Assembly (NCBI GenBank): GCA_004794785.1
Contig: SJOL01003706.1
Coordinates: forward strand, 1 to 64,000
Reading direction: 5' to 3'
Source: Opisthorchis felineus
Lineage: Eukaryota; Platyhelminthes; Trematoda; Opisthorchiida; Opisthorchiidae
Length of the DNA stretch: 64,000 bases
How positions within the stretch are numbered: position 1 is the first letter of the stretch; every line of letters starts with the position of its first letter. Positions 22,167 to 34,641 of the stretch are shown here, piece after piece. The translations under genes were made by a program, and so were the position numbers. The notes beneath the pieces are model-generated. The model made no database searches. It was not told the DNA's origin and saw only the letters and a list, made by a program, of their open reading frames with translations.

Positions 22167-22781
22167 CTATTCAACAGGGCTTGTGCTTCGCCTTCGCCCT
22201 TCAAAGATAAAGACGATATCTCTTGTGTACTCCAGATCAACAAGGTTCTCACCAGAAACAATTTGAACACCGGATTTTTGAAGACCTTCCAGAGTTTGGC
22301 TCATTATTCTATCGACGAAGGAGTTGAACACGAATGGAGAGATGGAACTTCCTTGTCGGACACTACTTTTTGTAAGGAAACTTTCGGAGAGCTCACCATA
22401 CACTCTCACACCCCCAAAAGTATGTGAATATAGGGATCGGATTATGTTTACAAACTTCTGGGGCATACCCTGTTGAGCATGTGAAGTTAACAGCACTGAA
22501 CGATCGACAAAACTGAACGCACCCTTGAAGTCAAGGAATAGAAAGAATGTGGGTAGTCTGTAAATGAAACGTTGCTCCAACACCTGATGAAGTGTGAAGA
22601 TATGGTCAACGCAGTCTTTGCCAGGCCCAAATCCTGTTTGATGCTCATGTGTCAAGGATTTGCGTGCTTCCGCAAGACGCTGAAGTACTGGTGACGCCAG
22701 AAGCCTTGTTACAACGGTAGTCAAACTGACACCTGCGTGGCTACTACATTCACTGCGAGTACGCTTTCTGAGAATGGGCAC
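22167..22781 (-). pseudogene. RTE reverse transcriptase palm, inactive (YTRD)
   Basis: A 204-codon open frame. From its N-terminus it holds HAGVSLTTVVTRLLASPVLQ (RT0/1), TGFGPGKDCVDHIFTLHQVL (RT2), FLFLDFKGAFSFVDR (motif A, Asp kept), YGELSESF, VRQGSSISPFVFN (motif B) and LEYTRDIVFIF (motif C). The YADD catalytic loop has become YTRD, losing one metal-binding aspartate. The frame is open but cannot encode an active polymerase and lacks the rest of the polyprotein. Confidence 0.9.
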
Positions 22782-23890
22782 TATTATCGACTCAACTCAG
22801 TTGGCTGACAGTCTCTTTCTCCCATATAGACATAAACAGGCTAGGCAGGCGCTGACCGTAGAATTCACCGCCATCTTTGAACGGAACAGGTAAAAGGTAT
22901 TCAGGACCAGGAGCACGATGACGCTTGAGTAGAGGTGTGCACTCCGACACTTCTGAGTTGAAGATGGCTCCATATTCACAGTCCACCTTTCTGCTGAAGG
23001 CCAGGATTCCAGGTTGGAGATAGCAGGTGGCCAACTAAATTGTTGCGCCCACCTGTCCAAACTTTATGGTTTGTTTAACGTCAGGGGGCCATTTTGGTTC
23101 CTGATAGTTTCCAGTGAACGAATCAAGTGAAACAGCTCGTGGAGGTCTCGATCTTTCTTCGTATCTTTCAATTCTTTCGACCTTTCGGGTCCACCAAGCC
23201 TCTCGGTCTGCATGAAAACTCAGTTTCACCTAGCGTCGGATGATATGTAGAGTAGAGTTGTGGTTACAGCCAGACGGAATCTATCGCTGGGCCTTCAGCA
23301 AAGCCATGCTTTTATCAGAGAACCAATGTTTGGATGAGACTGGCTGAGTTACACTGCAAACAGAAGTTCAGGCGTTGAGTAGCGCCTTGAATATCTCCTC
23401 CCAATGGCCTTTGATATCCGACATGGAACCGTCCGGCAAGCGTTTGAGGAGCCTGTTCTGAAAGTTTCTTTTGATTTTTGGGTCCACTGGCTTCTCAGTG
23501 GCCAAGCGGGTTGTGCGCGTTGTGTGTAGCGCAAGGAAAAGCAGCAGCAGACCAATCGGAGTCCACGGTGGTATTCCAGAAGGAGCGGCAGGCGGTGATC
23601 GACCATCACCATCCGTAACTGATGTCGATGTGGTCTAGTTGGGTTCGGGGCTGGTTCTTTGGTGGGTACCACGTTGTCGAGCGATTTTCGCTGTTCCGGA
23701 TATTGGTATTGGTCTGTGGTCGGAACACATGTGAAGTTGACAATTTCCGTTACCCTCGCGTCTCTTGTCCAAGCCAAGACAGCCACCCAATTGAGTTTCA
23801 GCAACGCGTTCATGTCATCAGCACTCACAGCGATGTCCGAGCTTTTAGCCCGTTGTAAAAGAGCACCTATAGTGTCATAGACATTGTCCT

Positions 23891-25404
23891 CGGTATATTC
23901 AGAGCTACAGTCAGTTAGGCGTAAGCAGACACAGTTAACATGGATTGATGCACTTCACATTCCTAAGATTCTCTCATGGACATTGCCAAACAAACCGCAT
24001 ACAGATGACTATAAACGGTATCTAATCAAGTACAGGTGCTTCCGGTTGATAGCTCAACACAACACCCACCCCGGTATATCCAGATATATGTCCAGTTGCG
24101 AAGGCTCTGTTAGATTCACTACCCCTGGGACGGAAACCTACGAACAAATTCATCACTGTGATAACCCCGAAACGTGATGACCATATGAAAACTAAGTTCC
24201 CATTCGGGAATTCAGTTGGCACACATTACGACTTTGTAACTGCACTAAGCTAGCAGAAGGGCGATCTGAGCGCAGGGCATCATGAGGCGATCAAACAGCT
24301 GACAATCACGAAAGAACTTTTGTTTCCTGCACAAAATATCTTTTCCGATTTTGTGATTACATCAGTGACTGAGTACACCACAGAAACGGAACTTATTTTG
24401 TAGGTGAAAAGAAATACAAACCAAACAACGGTCCCAATTTTCGTGTTTCAGTGAAGAAGCAAACAAGCCTGGAAATGTAACTGCTATTCACTCAATCACA
24501 GAGAACAAAATTAAAGAGATAAATCTACTGGAACTATGCGCCAGTTTCAGTTGATGGTACCAGGGTTGGAAGTCTCGTTAGCTGGCATGCAAAAAAGCAC
24601 GCTTACATTTACGTTTAGGCAACATGCACCAGAAATACCTCACATGAAGTGGCACAGTAAATTAAACAGGCACCTCGTCCGGATAGGCCCCAGCTCATTA
24701 AATCAGTAAGAAACTATGGTACGGAATTGACGAGGAGAATACACTACCTTTCACTTCGGCATAGTGTACAAATCCATGAGCTGATGTATACACTCCGTGT
24801 GATCATACATAAATTAGATACCCTGGGAAATTAGTATAAACGAGTTGCAATAGGACCGGCACGATAAAAATGAGAAGGCTACATGAGACGGCATACTGAC
24901 GCTGAATAAAAGACAAAATAAAGATTAATGAACTGGCCCCAAATATTCACGCGTGAACCCGTCCTACAAATAAGCAATGGAAATCGACACATTCTGCCGT
25001 CACCCCAACAAACCCCCTGAAACTAATGTCTTCATGATCCACTATGAAGTGCATAAAGGATTTAACCAATGTAAATAGGAAAACACGCGAGTGACAGCCT
25101 ACTCATCCGTATCCATTTCATATTTCTGTTACCGTTTGCCATATCAAACTACACAGATATTACGCATACTGTGTTATGGTAGGAACTGCTTTAGAACAGC
25201 AAAACCGTTCTTTTAAGCCCAGTTTAAATGACATTCTTGATTTGGTCTTACTGTAAATAGAATATGGATAGCAGCAGGCGCAGAATCATCCAGACGTTCA
25301 CACTATCGGCATGAACCCAGAATAACAGTCGAACCAAACATGGGTTTGAATTCAGTTTACCCCAGCAACCATACTGGCAAAAATAATTCAACGCTTTACG
25401 TGAC
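23891..25404. other. No recognisable gene
   Basis: A-rich interval with one pair of small opposite-strand frames (23884-24177 plus, 24022-24222 minus) and nothing longer. No domain or repeat was noticed. Confidence 0.35.
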
Positions 25405-25760
25405 GTGACACAATACTCATAAGGTTGCTGAAGACTCTTCAGCCACCTACGACCGTGTTCCTCCCATTTGGAGCTCCTCAGGTAGCCGTGGTTCTTGAGC
25501 TCAGGCCAAAGATCTATTCCGAGTGAACACCAAATTGAACACACTTGGCGAAGCGCACTCATTTAGAAATTAAGTTGGTGTTAGCGGGAAACAGCTGAAT
25601 TTTTCGGCTGTCATTCGACATTTACTCATGTACTGCACAAAAGCCGACTCTTCATCACCGAGGGATTCACCTGCGACTGACCCTAGTCTCCCGTTAACAC
25701 AAACCTAATTTGCAAATGAGTGTAGTTTGCTGATAATCTCTTTGGTTGCGTTCATTTTTT
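25405..25760 (-). repeat. Hammerhead-bearing repeat, copy E, with inverted tail
   Basis: Plus strand starts ACTCATAAGGTTGCTGAAGA (about 25412), followed by the complement of the core, CACTCATTTAGAAATTAAG, GCGGGAAACAGCTGAATT and GCACAAAAGCCG. From about 25688 the unit reappears inverted (CTCCCGTTAACACAAACC, AATTTGCAAATGAGTG), a fold-back arrangement like copies G, I and J. Confidence 0.8.
25445..25487 (-). ncRNA. Hammerhead-ribozyme-like motif (copy E)
   Basis: Minus strand: GGCUAC, CUGAGGA (fits CUGANGA), CUCC/GGAG stem II around an A-rich loop, GAAC in place of GAAA, ACGGUC, GUAGGU. Stem I begins C-G, A-U, U-A, C-G. The U-A pair replaces the U.G of other copies, a compensatory change. Loss of the last A of GAAA probably harms catalysis. 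Confidence 0.6.
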
Positions 25761-28700
25761 CAATTTCGTTGAACTTCTCAGTCCACGGTATGGGTAGTCA
25801 GAACGGGGGAATCGATAATTCGAGAAGTTCCGCTTGGAAACGTGATATGAGGCCGTTCATTGACAGATATTCCTGCCATTCCGGGTCATCCTGAAAAGCG
25901 AAGTTCCCTCATCTGTTCCATTAACTAGAATGTGGCCGACTATGGCATTTCTGGACTATGAACCATTTACCTGTTTTGGGTCGACTTCTGTCTGTCCAGT
26001 TATGAATTCATAACCTGATAGTGCATGAGAAAAATCCAATGAGTGGATCTAAGGAGGTATTCTCATGGTATTAATTCAACGTTCACTTGCACGACCCAAA
26101 GGGTTTCTCTTCACAAAATCCTGGTAGGCAGATGCACTGAATCCACTGAGATTAACATGGTCGCTAGAACACTTGCCCTGCGACCAGCTTACGCTTGGTA
26201 ATGTCAATGGATATTCCAGCCTGTTGGACATTTAAATGAGAATTCCCATTTCGCATGTGAATTTCGACTCCTTGGGCAGATCATAAGAACTGACCTCGAG
26301 GATCACCGGTGGTTACCTCGAGACCTTGACTACAAAGAAGCAATTTCATGGCTTTCAATTTCTTGGTTAACTGGCCACTTGACTGTGTGGAACATTTTCG
26401 ATGCAGCCTTATTCTAGCCGCGGAGTGTGTCATCGTCCAAAGTGAAACTGTCACACACTCGAGACCGTAGCAACCGTTGAGTAAACGGAATAGAGCGGCT
26501 TGGACTCAGCTCACAAATTTCTATCTCATAGGAATCAATTTTGTAATCCATTTTCATCGAAGTACAAACGGACGGACCACTACTGTAATGATTGGGTTTT
26601 CACGTAGAAATGTTTACTTAATTGGTTTCCTGCGAGTTTTTGGTAGGGTAGTTAAGTTCATTTACACAAACAAAAATACTATATGGCATGAATAGCTCTC
26701 TCTCTCCAGCTCTGTGTTACCGGCATTGCAGGCAGTCAGAAAATTTTCTTTTGGGGCACGTAATTTAATAAGTAGGGTTAAACCTGTGGCTTGTGTCCCA
26801 TAGTCCAGTCACGAAATGGCATCAGTGGAACACTCGATGAGGATGGACCGAACGACCGACCACCTGAACAATGCTGTTCATATGGTTTTCACAGTCCCAA
26901 TACGATGAAAAATATTGGTGCTAGATCATCCAAATCTAGCACTGGAGGGGGGGGGGAATCTACGCACTCCACGTGCACAGTAGGTCTTACAATGCTTTCG
27001 TGTCAAAAGCGAAACCCTGCCCAGCAATAATTTTCAATATCAGCGTAACCGGTCTTGGTTTTGACATCAGGCGAGGCCATCCATCAGATTACGTCGTTTA
27101 CGGCTGGTCCCTTGCAGCACCTTTAAGAAATTTTAAAACCGAGGAGATAACACTCAACAGCCCCCAACATGGATGATTTTCAGAAGTAAATTTGGTCAAA
27201 CGATACCTAAGAAGAGAACACCTCCATTCTTCTAGGTGAATTCGGGTATTCCTGTTCATGAACGCTACCTGTTGCGGGCTCTAAATACCATGAGGATCGC
27301 AAACCAAGCAAATCTCCTATATGCTTTTGTTCACTAATTAGTCCGACGCGCTGTCGTGGGTTTGGAACGGCAGCGATCTGTTGACAATATCAGACTTCAT
27401 CTGTGGTATGTACCTTGTCCTTTCTGATCTAACCTAGGATAAGTTTACGTCTCGTTGTACTTGGCAATAATCGGCTTGAACAACATCTGCACTTTTTGGT
27501 CCGTGTGATTAACTTTAATAAATCACTGCTGTTTGAGACTTGGTTGTATTCCCTGAAAAACTGTTTCCCGGCAGAATAATTTTGACTGAAAGCTCAGCGT
27601 AAACGTGATTATGTTGCCGTTAGTCATAAGGACTGCAGAGAAACCGTGGGAGCACCACGAATCTCGTGCCGCCGGCGCTGCAAAATGTTCCGCGTGTAAT
27701 GCCTCATGCAAGCAGTTTCAGGGTATAACAGAACACGTAATTTGCACCACTATTCACGATTTGCTGTTTAGTGCTTTCAGATATAGATAATGGTTTCAGA
27801 ACTCACGAGATAATATAGCTTTGATGACTTGTCGTGTTTTGTGTGTGGGGTTCTATCCCCTGGATTGAGCCTTAAGTGGCTAGTAAAAATTCCTGAAGAT
27901 TTTTTAGAAGGCATAACACAATTGACCGTTTTTTTGGCTAGGCCAGAACAATAGGAATCCTGCTGAATAATCAGTGTTCATCTAACTAATTGTCGAGCTC
28001 CAAAGGGAACCTGTTAAAAATCAAGTAGTTAGCTTTGAATTTACCTGTACGGTTATGGAAAAGTTATTTTTAGATCCAACATATTCTGGTCTTGCAAAGC
28101 TTTTCATCAGAACCTTACCGTCAATACCCATCTGGTGATCTTTAATAAGGAAGAGAAGCTTTGTGTGGTTGAGATTTTCCGAAGCTGACCATAGCTTCAC
28201 TCTAAAATAATGGTGCCGTTATAGTTAGCAATGTAGGTTTCTCCAAGACCAAGTTTCAGTGAACTAATTTGAACTGACTGTTGAACAGTTACCACCAGAG
28301 TTCAATCGCAACGACGGATCAGTCGAGGTCGGTGACTAGACAGCTACGGAAATGACACTTACGGAAAACTGTACGAGGCTGTGGTTTAAAAATTGTGGGT
28401 CTTCTGGGTAAGACTCTTCTAGGGCCATGGTTCACTACCAACAATAACAAAGACACCATTCCCTAGAACAATACTCCCCTCGTTTCTTTAGTGGAACGAC
28501 TACCTGGCACAAGAAAACACTCAGTTATTTCGTTCAGCCTCTGAGGGATAACTACATTTAATGTTACAGCAGGTCAACATCATTAAGCAGGTGCATTCAA
28601 GGCTATACAAGCACATGCGCAAAATTTCTTACAACTGGTGGGGCAGACGACCATTATACCACTGCCGCCATGGGTAATAAGTAATAATCAGCAAAAATGT

Positions 28701-29574
28701 GGGCCAATAATATCTGACCTTTCAACCTCAGGATCTGAGGTACTGGTATTCTATTTGCGCTGTAACTTTGTAAAAAATCTGATGTCGGTTGGAGAAAAAC
28801 GACAGTTGCAGCTTAGATGAGAGTCTGAAAAGCTCTGCACAAAATCAAAAGTTGGAACTTTGCATGAGGTCATGAAAATTTCCGAAGGAATCTGGTCCAC
28901 CCAATAGTTGAAAGGAAATCTGTAAAAGTGCTTTGGATCATTCGTTCGGCACCTACTGGGAAAGATTTATTTCAAACATCGTTTCCCACACTTCACGACC
29001 GTTGGTCTAATACAACAGAAATTTTTAGCATTCTTGAAGTCGTAAAACTGACGGAGTAATTTTGAAAAAATTAAATCCAGCAGTTATCAAACTGAATCGG
29101 TTTGTGATGGAAACGGCAACCTAAGTAGCGCATGACCTTAACGAGACTTTAAACCATTAAACTTGACGGTGAAAACTGTGTACGAATGGACACTTCTGCC
29201 GCTTACTGCTCACGAAAAAAAACAACGAAAAAATACTCGCACGATCTCACCATTTTCCGCGCAAAAGATTTAGAGGGGAAAAAGAACCCCTCAGCAATTG
29301 TGGGCCGTGTGGCTTCGAGCTATTGTTTCTTTGAAGGTTCGAACCAAGGCGAATCTGGAATGTAACCGAGGTACGAAAATTATGCTTCTTAGCCACTGCC
29401 AGCTTATACGTGTATTGAACAAACGGACAGTGCGTTAATACGGGACTTTCTAGAATTCAGGTGAGCTTGCTCTATTTTCTACTGACTAAACACCTCACAT
29501 TATCATCCTAAGAATGACGTCTTTGTTGACGGTATCAATGAAATACTGCTATGTTATCCATTATCACCTTGACC
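25761..29574. other. No recognisable gene
   Basis: There is a poly-G run of ten (about 26946-26955). Frames at 26477-26695, 26791-27030, 26973-27176, an opposite-strand pair at 27523-27790 and 28638-28820 have no recognisable domain. GGTTCGAACC at about 29336-29345 is B-box-like but palindromic and has no convincing tRNA arms. Confidence 0.35.
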
Positions 29575-29750
29575 GTGTGTTAATGAGCGGCTCCCAGTAA
29601 CCCTTGAATGGTACCAGGGGATATGCGTTATTACGCAGAAACCTGAAGGAAATGATTGGTGACGCCAGTAGTTTAATGATCACTAGGTAACTGGTGCAGG
29701 TGTCCATTGTTATGCGATCATTTTTAGGCCGACTGATGGCTTGCAATAGG
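29575..29750 (-). repeat. Dispersed repeat family C, copy 1
   Basis: The minus strand reads ATCAGTCGGCCTAAAAATG, ATCGCATAACAATGG ... TCATTTCCTTCAGGTTTC. 49505-49660 on the plus strand aligns (ATCAGCCGACCTAAACACG, ATCGCATAATAATG, TTATTTCCTCGAAGTTTC) at roughly 70-75 percent by eye. Class unknown. Confidence 0.6.
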
Positions 29751-30739
29751 CCATTGCACGTTTGACCGCCTTCCTTACTCCGCCAGGCTTACATCGGCAC
29801 CAACAGCTTAGGCACATCACCACATTTGGCTCCGAGCAAACCGTCTGTGGCATCTTACCATGTGCAGTCGTTCACTGTTTTGACCGGCAAATTCGATTCA
29901 GGTGCCAGGCATTCATTATGGGGTAAACAGCTGGGCTGCCCCAAACTGTGATTTGAGTCGTTTTTCTCGATCAGTTAGGCTGTTGACTGACACAGACATT
30001 CACCCTATGGGCGCACAGTCAGGAATTTTTTCTGATTAGTTGTCGATTCTCGATGATATCCTGATAATTCCAAAGCCGTGAGCTTGGAGTTTCACACAAA
30101 TCATTTCAGCTCGTGAGTCTTCACACACTGTCTCCTTGATGTACTTTGCATTTTGCACCATGTAGCGTAACTGACAACAGTCAATAGCGTAGGTCCACAA
30201 GATCTTGACTGATTGCCGTATGCTTCTTTGCCAAACCGAGCAATCTTGATCTTTCAGGCGTAAGGCTACCAGCTCTCTGTCATTTAGACGATCGAACAAA
30301 CCATTAGTGCCAACAAAGTTGGTATCACTTGTTTTGGAGGAACATATTCCCGTCCATTTCGTTTTGCACAGGAAATGGAGAGAGGTCATGGTCAAATGAA
30401 ACCGTCGGCCAGTCTAACGATGACCAGTTTGTTTACATTCGGATGTTGTGTGGATGTAAAGTTTTTCTCACCCGATTAAAAGAGAGTTATGTTACTATGG
30501 TAGGTTTACACAGCAACACAAAATCGTACCGCCTAAATTTCCGTTCACAGCGTTTCATTTGTAGGGGTTTCCTATAAAGGTGGGCCACTATTGTCGCAAG
30601 GCCAAAAGTGGGAATTGTCAAATCGGTTTACCTCTTTAATTGTTGTCCAGATAAGTTTTATCTTTAAAGATCAATGGAACATGAAAAACTACTCTTTATG
30701 TTTAACCACCGTGGAGTAAGCTCCCCTTTAGTTCATCGA
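29751..30739. other. No recognisable gene
   Basis: Frames at 30036-30395 (-, 119 codons) and 30329-30577 (+) show no named motif. Confidence 0.35.
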
Positions 30740-30960
30740 TGACTAGTTGGGACGCTATTCGAAATATCACGTTAGGTGGTCTCGACGGAACACACTGTTC
30801 ATAAGGTTGCTAAAAACTGTCCAAGAGCAGTTTTAGCCGTTCTTCGGGTCAACCAGGAAGGCGCAGTCCCCGAGTTAAGGTCAGCCTTATTTCCTACGTG
30901 AACAACAATTATTCTCAACTTGTGAAATGCACTCCTTTGAACACTGAAAAAATGCCGACA
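30740..30960 (-). repeat. Hammerhead-bearing repeat, copy F (degenerate)
   Basis: The plus strand begins with the distal end of one unit (GACGCTATTCGAAATATCACG, from about 30752), then a new unit start GTTCATAAGGTTGCTAAAAAC (about 30796), GGCGCAGTCCCCGAG and CTTATTTCCTACGTGAAC. This is again a head-to-tail junction. The core on the minus strand is destroyed. Confidence 0.75.
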
Positions 30961-33900
30961 CCAGCTAACAACTTCGTTTAACTCGTAGTTTTTGAGATCT
31001 GACAAACTCCAGTAGATTGTTTCAAGCTGCCCGATTCATATCAGGGATGTTGATAAACGAATTGGTTGATATTTAATACACTGCTGCATTCTGAGAATCA
31101 ACGAAATGGAAACGCCTTCCACTTGGATTTCTGAGGAACTTACGTTTTATGCAACTCCGAAAATTTAGTGAAGTCTGATAATCTTGCTGCGGAACACCTT
31201 GGACATCGTAAGAGAAGCAGCACTACATGCTGCTAGACTTCTGGTTCCTCTGTACGACAGTTCATCTATCTTTCGTCCTCACATGCCATCCAGTTCTCAT
31301 TTGTGGTTCCAAATGATTGTTTTCAAGGACGTTGGCGACATCCCAGCGCACCGTTTGATGGCAATGTGAACGAGGTTTGGGTAGTGGATGAGTTTAATTA
31401 ACTAGTGACTGTAAGCAGCAAGGAGCCTGTTAGGAAAGTCCCAGCAAATAATGTAGTTGAGGTCGTCTGAATGTGGCTCCAGTTAAAGCTCCAACTTTTT
31501 GATGTTTACTTGAGAGATCTTTGTTCTTGATATGTTTGTTCGCACTGTGGAAAAAAGCGTGACTGCACACTGCATAAAATCATCATATTGTGGTCGGATT
31601 TTCAGCTAAAACGCAGCCAGATGCGTGGGAAAGTATTTGGCCCATCAAACACATATATGAATAAACTTCTGGAACGTTTTTTTCTTTGGGGGGGAGCAAC
31701 TTGTTCAAGAGTTTGAAATTTCAGAATACGCAGACGTTTCGATTTTCCTCGCTGCACTGTACAATTGTAATTGCAAACTGGAACACACCTGGAAATTTTT
31801 TCTCTGTACGTCATTGATATTCAGTTCAACAAGCCTTCAATTAACTTACCTGGATCTCATCTCACAATGATTCAACCAATCCTATCTTAACTCACTTTTC
31901 CGCCCGTCTATCCAGTAAGCCACTAGAGAATTGAGTCTTCCTTGACCAAGCCATCAATTCGCCAAGCACTTAGCTGGGTGGAATCCACCTACCGTCAGCG
32001 GAAAAACGGCTTATTTAGTCATAAGAATGAAGGCTAATTCGCCACAAATCTCTCTGCCACTCTGCGGGAATCACTTATACATTCAGACGAATATAACGAT
32101 ATACGTGTGAAAATGAGGGCAAAGTGAACAGGGAACAGATATTCCAACAAATTATGTTACCAGCAAATAGGATTAGCTGAAGGTTTGATTGTAGACCAAT
32201 CGAACTTCAAAGATTATACGACTTTCCTTTGGAAGCATCGTTGTGGATCACTTGCCTTGTTGGATGCAACTTGGAACAAATGTTCTTTGTCTGTGGCATG
32301 GTCGATTTTGGCCATATTTGATGCATATACAGTTGGGCTAGGTTTCTTCCAATCGCACTTCAAGGGCAAGAGATTGCGTCCTGGACCAAAATATGGTGTC
32401 CTGTATGAGCGAACGAATGAGTGCATAAAGAAGTTGTTGGTATAGTTCGTCTTTCAAATGGAACTTGATATCTTGGCTGGAAGTGAAACTCAAGCACAGA
32501 TTGGTGGTCATTTACGCCCTATCAATAGGATGTTTCAGCCTTGTGGTAACTAGATTAGCAAACGAGTCACATTTGAATGGCAGGTCAATATATATGCATC
32601 TTTCATCAACCTAGTGGCGTTTAGTTCTCAGCTTTGTAGACTGCGTAATTTTCACTATCAGGAGTTCTATGTAATTGCTTGTTCTGAGTATTTTACTTCC
32701 TTTTGTACCTACGATTCACAATATTATCGACTGCAGAGACAACCGAAATCCAGCTGTGACTCACAACTCTGCACGCAAAAGAAAACAATGCGGTGGAATT
32801 GAGTTTGCCCATGAGTAAGTCACTTCCTACCACAAATGATTTTGACTCTATAACTCATTGACCTTTGTTCTCCTTTTCCTCCTCAGTTTACATGTACCCG
32901 TGAATATGTGCACGTGACCAATCACGTGACCATACAGACTTTGTACTATACCTTCGTTCTTATCATGGTATCTGTACTCGCCTGAAGATGATTATTCCGA
33001 CTAAAAAGCGAATATATAGAGGAATGACCGGAAATAGCAACCCAGGTTGCCTGACATCTGTTGATCGATGTATTTCGTTGACTCGATAACCGGTAAATGG
33101 CACGTTACCAATTCAAAGGAGTTGACCAAGCTATCACACGCCTGTCAATTCTTTAAGATTCACAAGTCTCGCTTTTTAATTCTATCACACACCACTCTAC
33201 ATGTTCTGCAACGGAGCAGGAGGATACTGGCCCTACAGTAGTTGTTGGAAGGGGGCTACTGAAGCCTTGCGAGAACAAAAAAAAATAAATGTGAAAACCA
33301 AAATGCTCAACAATTACTGATTAAAATTGTCTATCTCCATGAGGTCTGGCCAAATTCATCTCTTCTGAATGGAGGTCGCTAAAGTGGAGGCATCCATGGC
33401 CACTGAACAAAACTTAACTAATCCGCACAATTTTTATTCTCTTATGTCCATTTATGCTGTACTGTTTTCTCTCTATTTTACTCTGTTTGGACTGTAAGTC
33501 TCGTACAGTGTAGAGTAGACGTTGTATACTACAAGGAACCTAGACGCCAGTTAATTTATGAAATATCAGCATTCGGAGCAAACATTCTGCGACCTTTTTC
33601 GTGGTCCTGAAATCAGTCTGTGTTTACCTGCCATTCTCTGCTTCTCCTTGCTTTGAGCTGCTTGGCTGGTCGTCTTCATATTAATAAATATGTGGAGAAT
33701 AGCGTCCGCGATAAAGCAGCAAAGTAAATAAATGTCGGCGAATTGAGTAGCTGTCATATTTCAGTAGTCGATCACAGTCCGACAATAAAGCAGTGAGCCT
33801 TCACCTCGTAGTCATATATACAGTTGGAATGAACAGCTAATTTTTGAGATGGACGACACCTTACTATTTTCTCATGGCTGGATGTTCAAACCAAGCCACA

Positions 33901-34170
33901 GCCACCAACCCTGCAGCCACAGCCTGCTTGGTAATCGGTTTGAAAGTCGAGTAACCAGTTCATGTCAAGGCAATATTGAGCAGGATTTGTCTGAAATAAT
34001 GGTTTTAACTGAAAGTTTAAACTTGGGTTGTATCATGAATGTTGGAGAGACTTTCGGAGGCAGACCATTCCATTCGGCACTTGCCAGTGCAATCGAAGGT
34101 TGCTCAAACTGAGAAGCACATGAACCAAGAAAGTATCTTCAGGAGACAGCTCGTGAAAAGTCCTTTGACT
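30961..34170. other. No recognisable gene
   Basis: The frame at 32185-32445 (86 codons, contains LLDATWNKCSLSVAW) and one at 32614-32802 have a weakly protein-like look but no family I can name. Frames at 31184-31369, 31602-31814, 33566-33757 and 33849-34112 are also unrecognised. Confidence 0.3.
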
Positions 34171-34641
34171 TCATTCATTTTTTACGGTGCTGTAACTTCT
34201 AGACTGATAGTTACTAACCGCCTTACACTTGCTGAGCAGTGTTTCTGGAATGAACTCACTGACACTCACTCTAGCTTTCGGGCACATGAGTATCTTAGTT
34301 CTCAATGCATGATCGTAAGAAGACCTGTGGTATTCATTTGCATTGCCCAGAAGAACTGAACTGTCATCGATTAAGTAAGTGCACACTACTTTTCGATGTT
34401 CGTATTGTTGCTTGGGGATATTAGAATAAACAACATTGTGCTCAGATGTGTTCAAGTTCCATTCCACTAGTTTCCCAACTGCAAACAGGTTGTGGACCAT
34501 CAAGTTCAAGGAAGAGTTTGTGATCGAGCCAATAAACGGCATCAGGTGGACACAGCAGAAATTACCAGTGAACCAGATGTTGACTTTTGACCATTCTGAC
34601 ACCTTGGTTAAACTGCTGTCCATCGCCATTCCTGATACCAT
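34171..34641 (-). other. Unrecognised 156-codon open reading frame
   Basis: This is the longest intact frame apart from the galactosyltransferase and the RT fragment. The predicted product starts MVSGMAMDSSLTKVSEW and contains WFTGNFCCVHLMPFIG, HNLFAVGKLVEWNLN and SEFIPETLLSKCKAV. There is no clear transmembrane segment, repeat or known motif. Frames on the opposite strand (34039-34359, 34436-34645) overlap it, so chance openness is quite possible. Confidence 0.2.

Larger units (their letters stand above)
21241..23890 (-). mobile_element. RTE-type retrotransposon, decayed, with 3' tail
   Basis: Minus-strand order: endonuclease C-terminal half (about 23890-23560; NIRNSENRSTTWYPP, TQLDHIDISY, CRSFWNTTVDSD), linker (23510-23230; SQWTQKSKETF, RPLGGDIQGA), REAWWTRKVERIE (23229-23035), an RT N-terminal fragment with RAPGPEYLLPVPFKDGG (23034-22792), RT palm (22781-22167), thumb fragment with LDVMENLTYL and GSVSDEIYAGI (to about 21960), C-terminal piece with CAWLEIVKEMAADRC (21713-21453), then a 3' hairpin and (GAT)n tail at 21241. 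Many stops and frameshifts. Unlike the copy at 3885, all parts lie in one orientation and end in the tail, so this is the reference layout of the family in the window. Confidence 0.85.

Noticed and set aside
29336..29345. GGTTCGAACC as tRNA B box
   Set aside because: Palindromic decamer with no matching tRNA arms around it.
32185..32445. 86-codon frame with LLDATWN, considered as a transposase (MULE-like) remnant
   Set aside because: One short resemblance only; no catalytic triad or zinc finger nearby.
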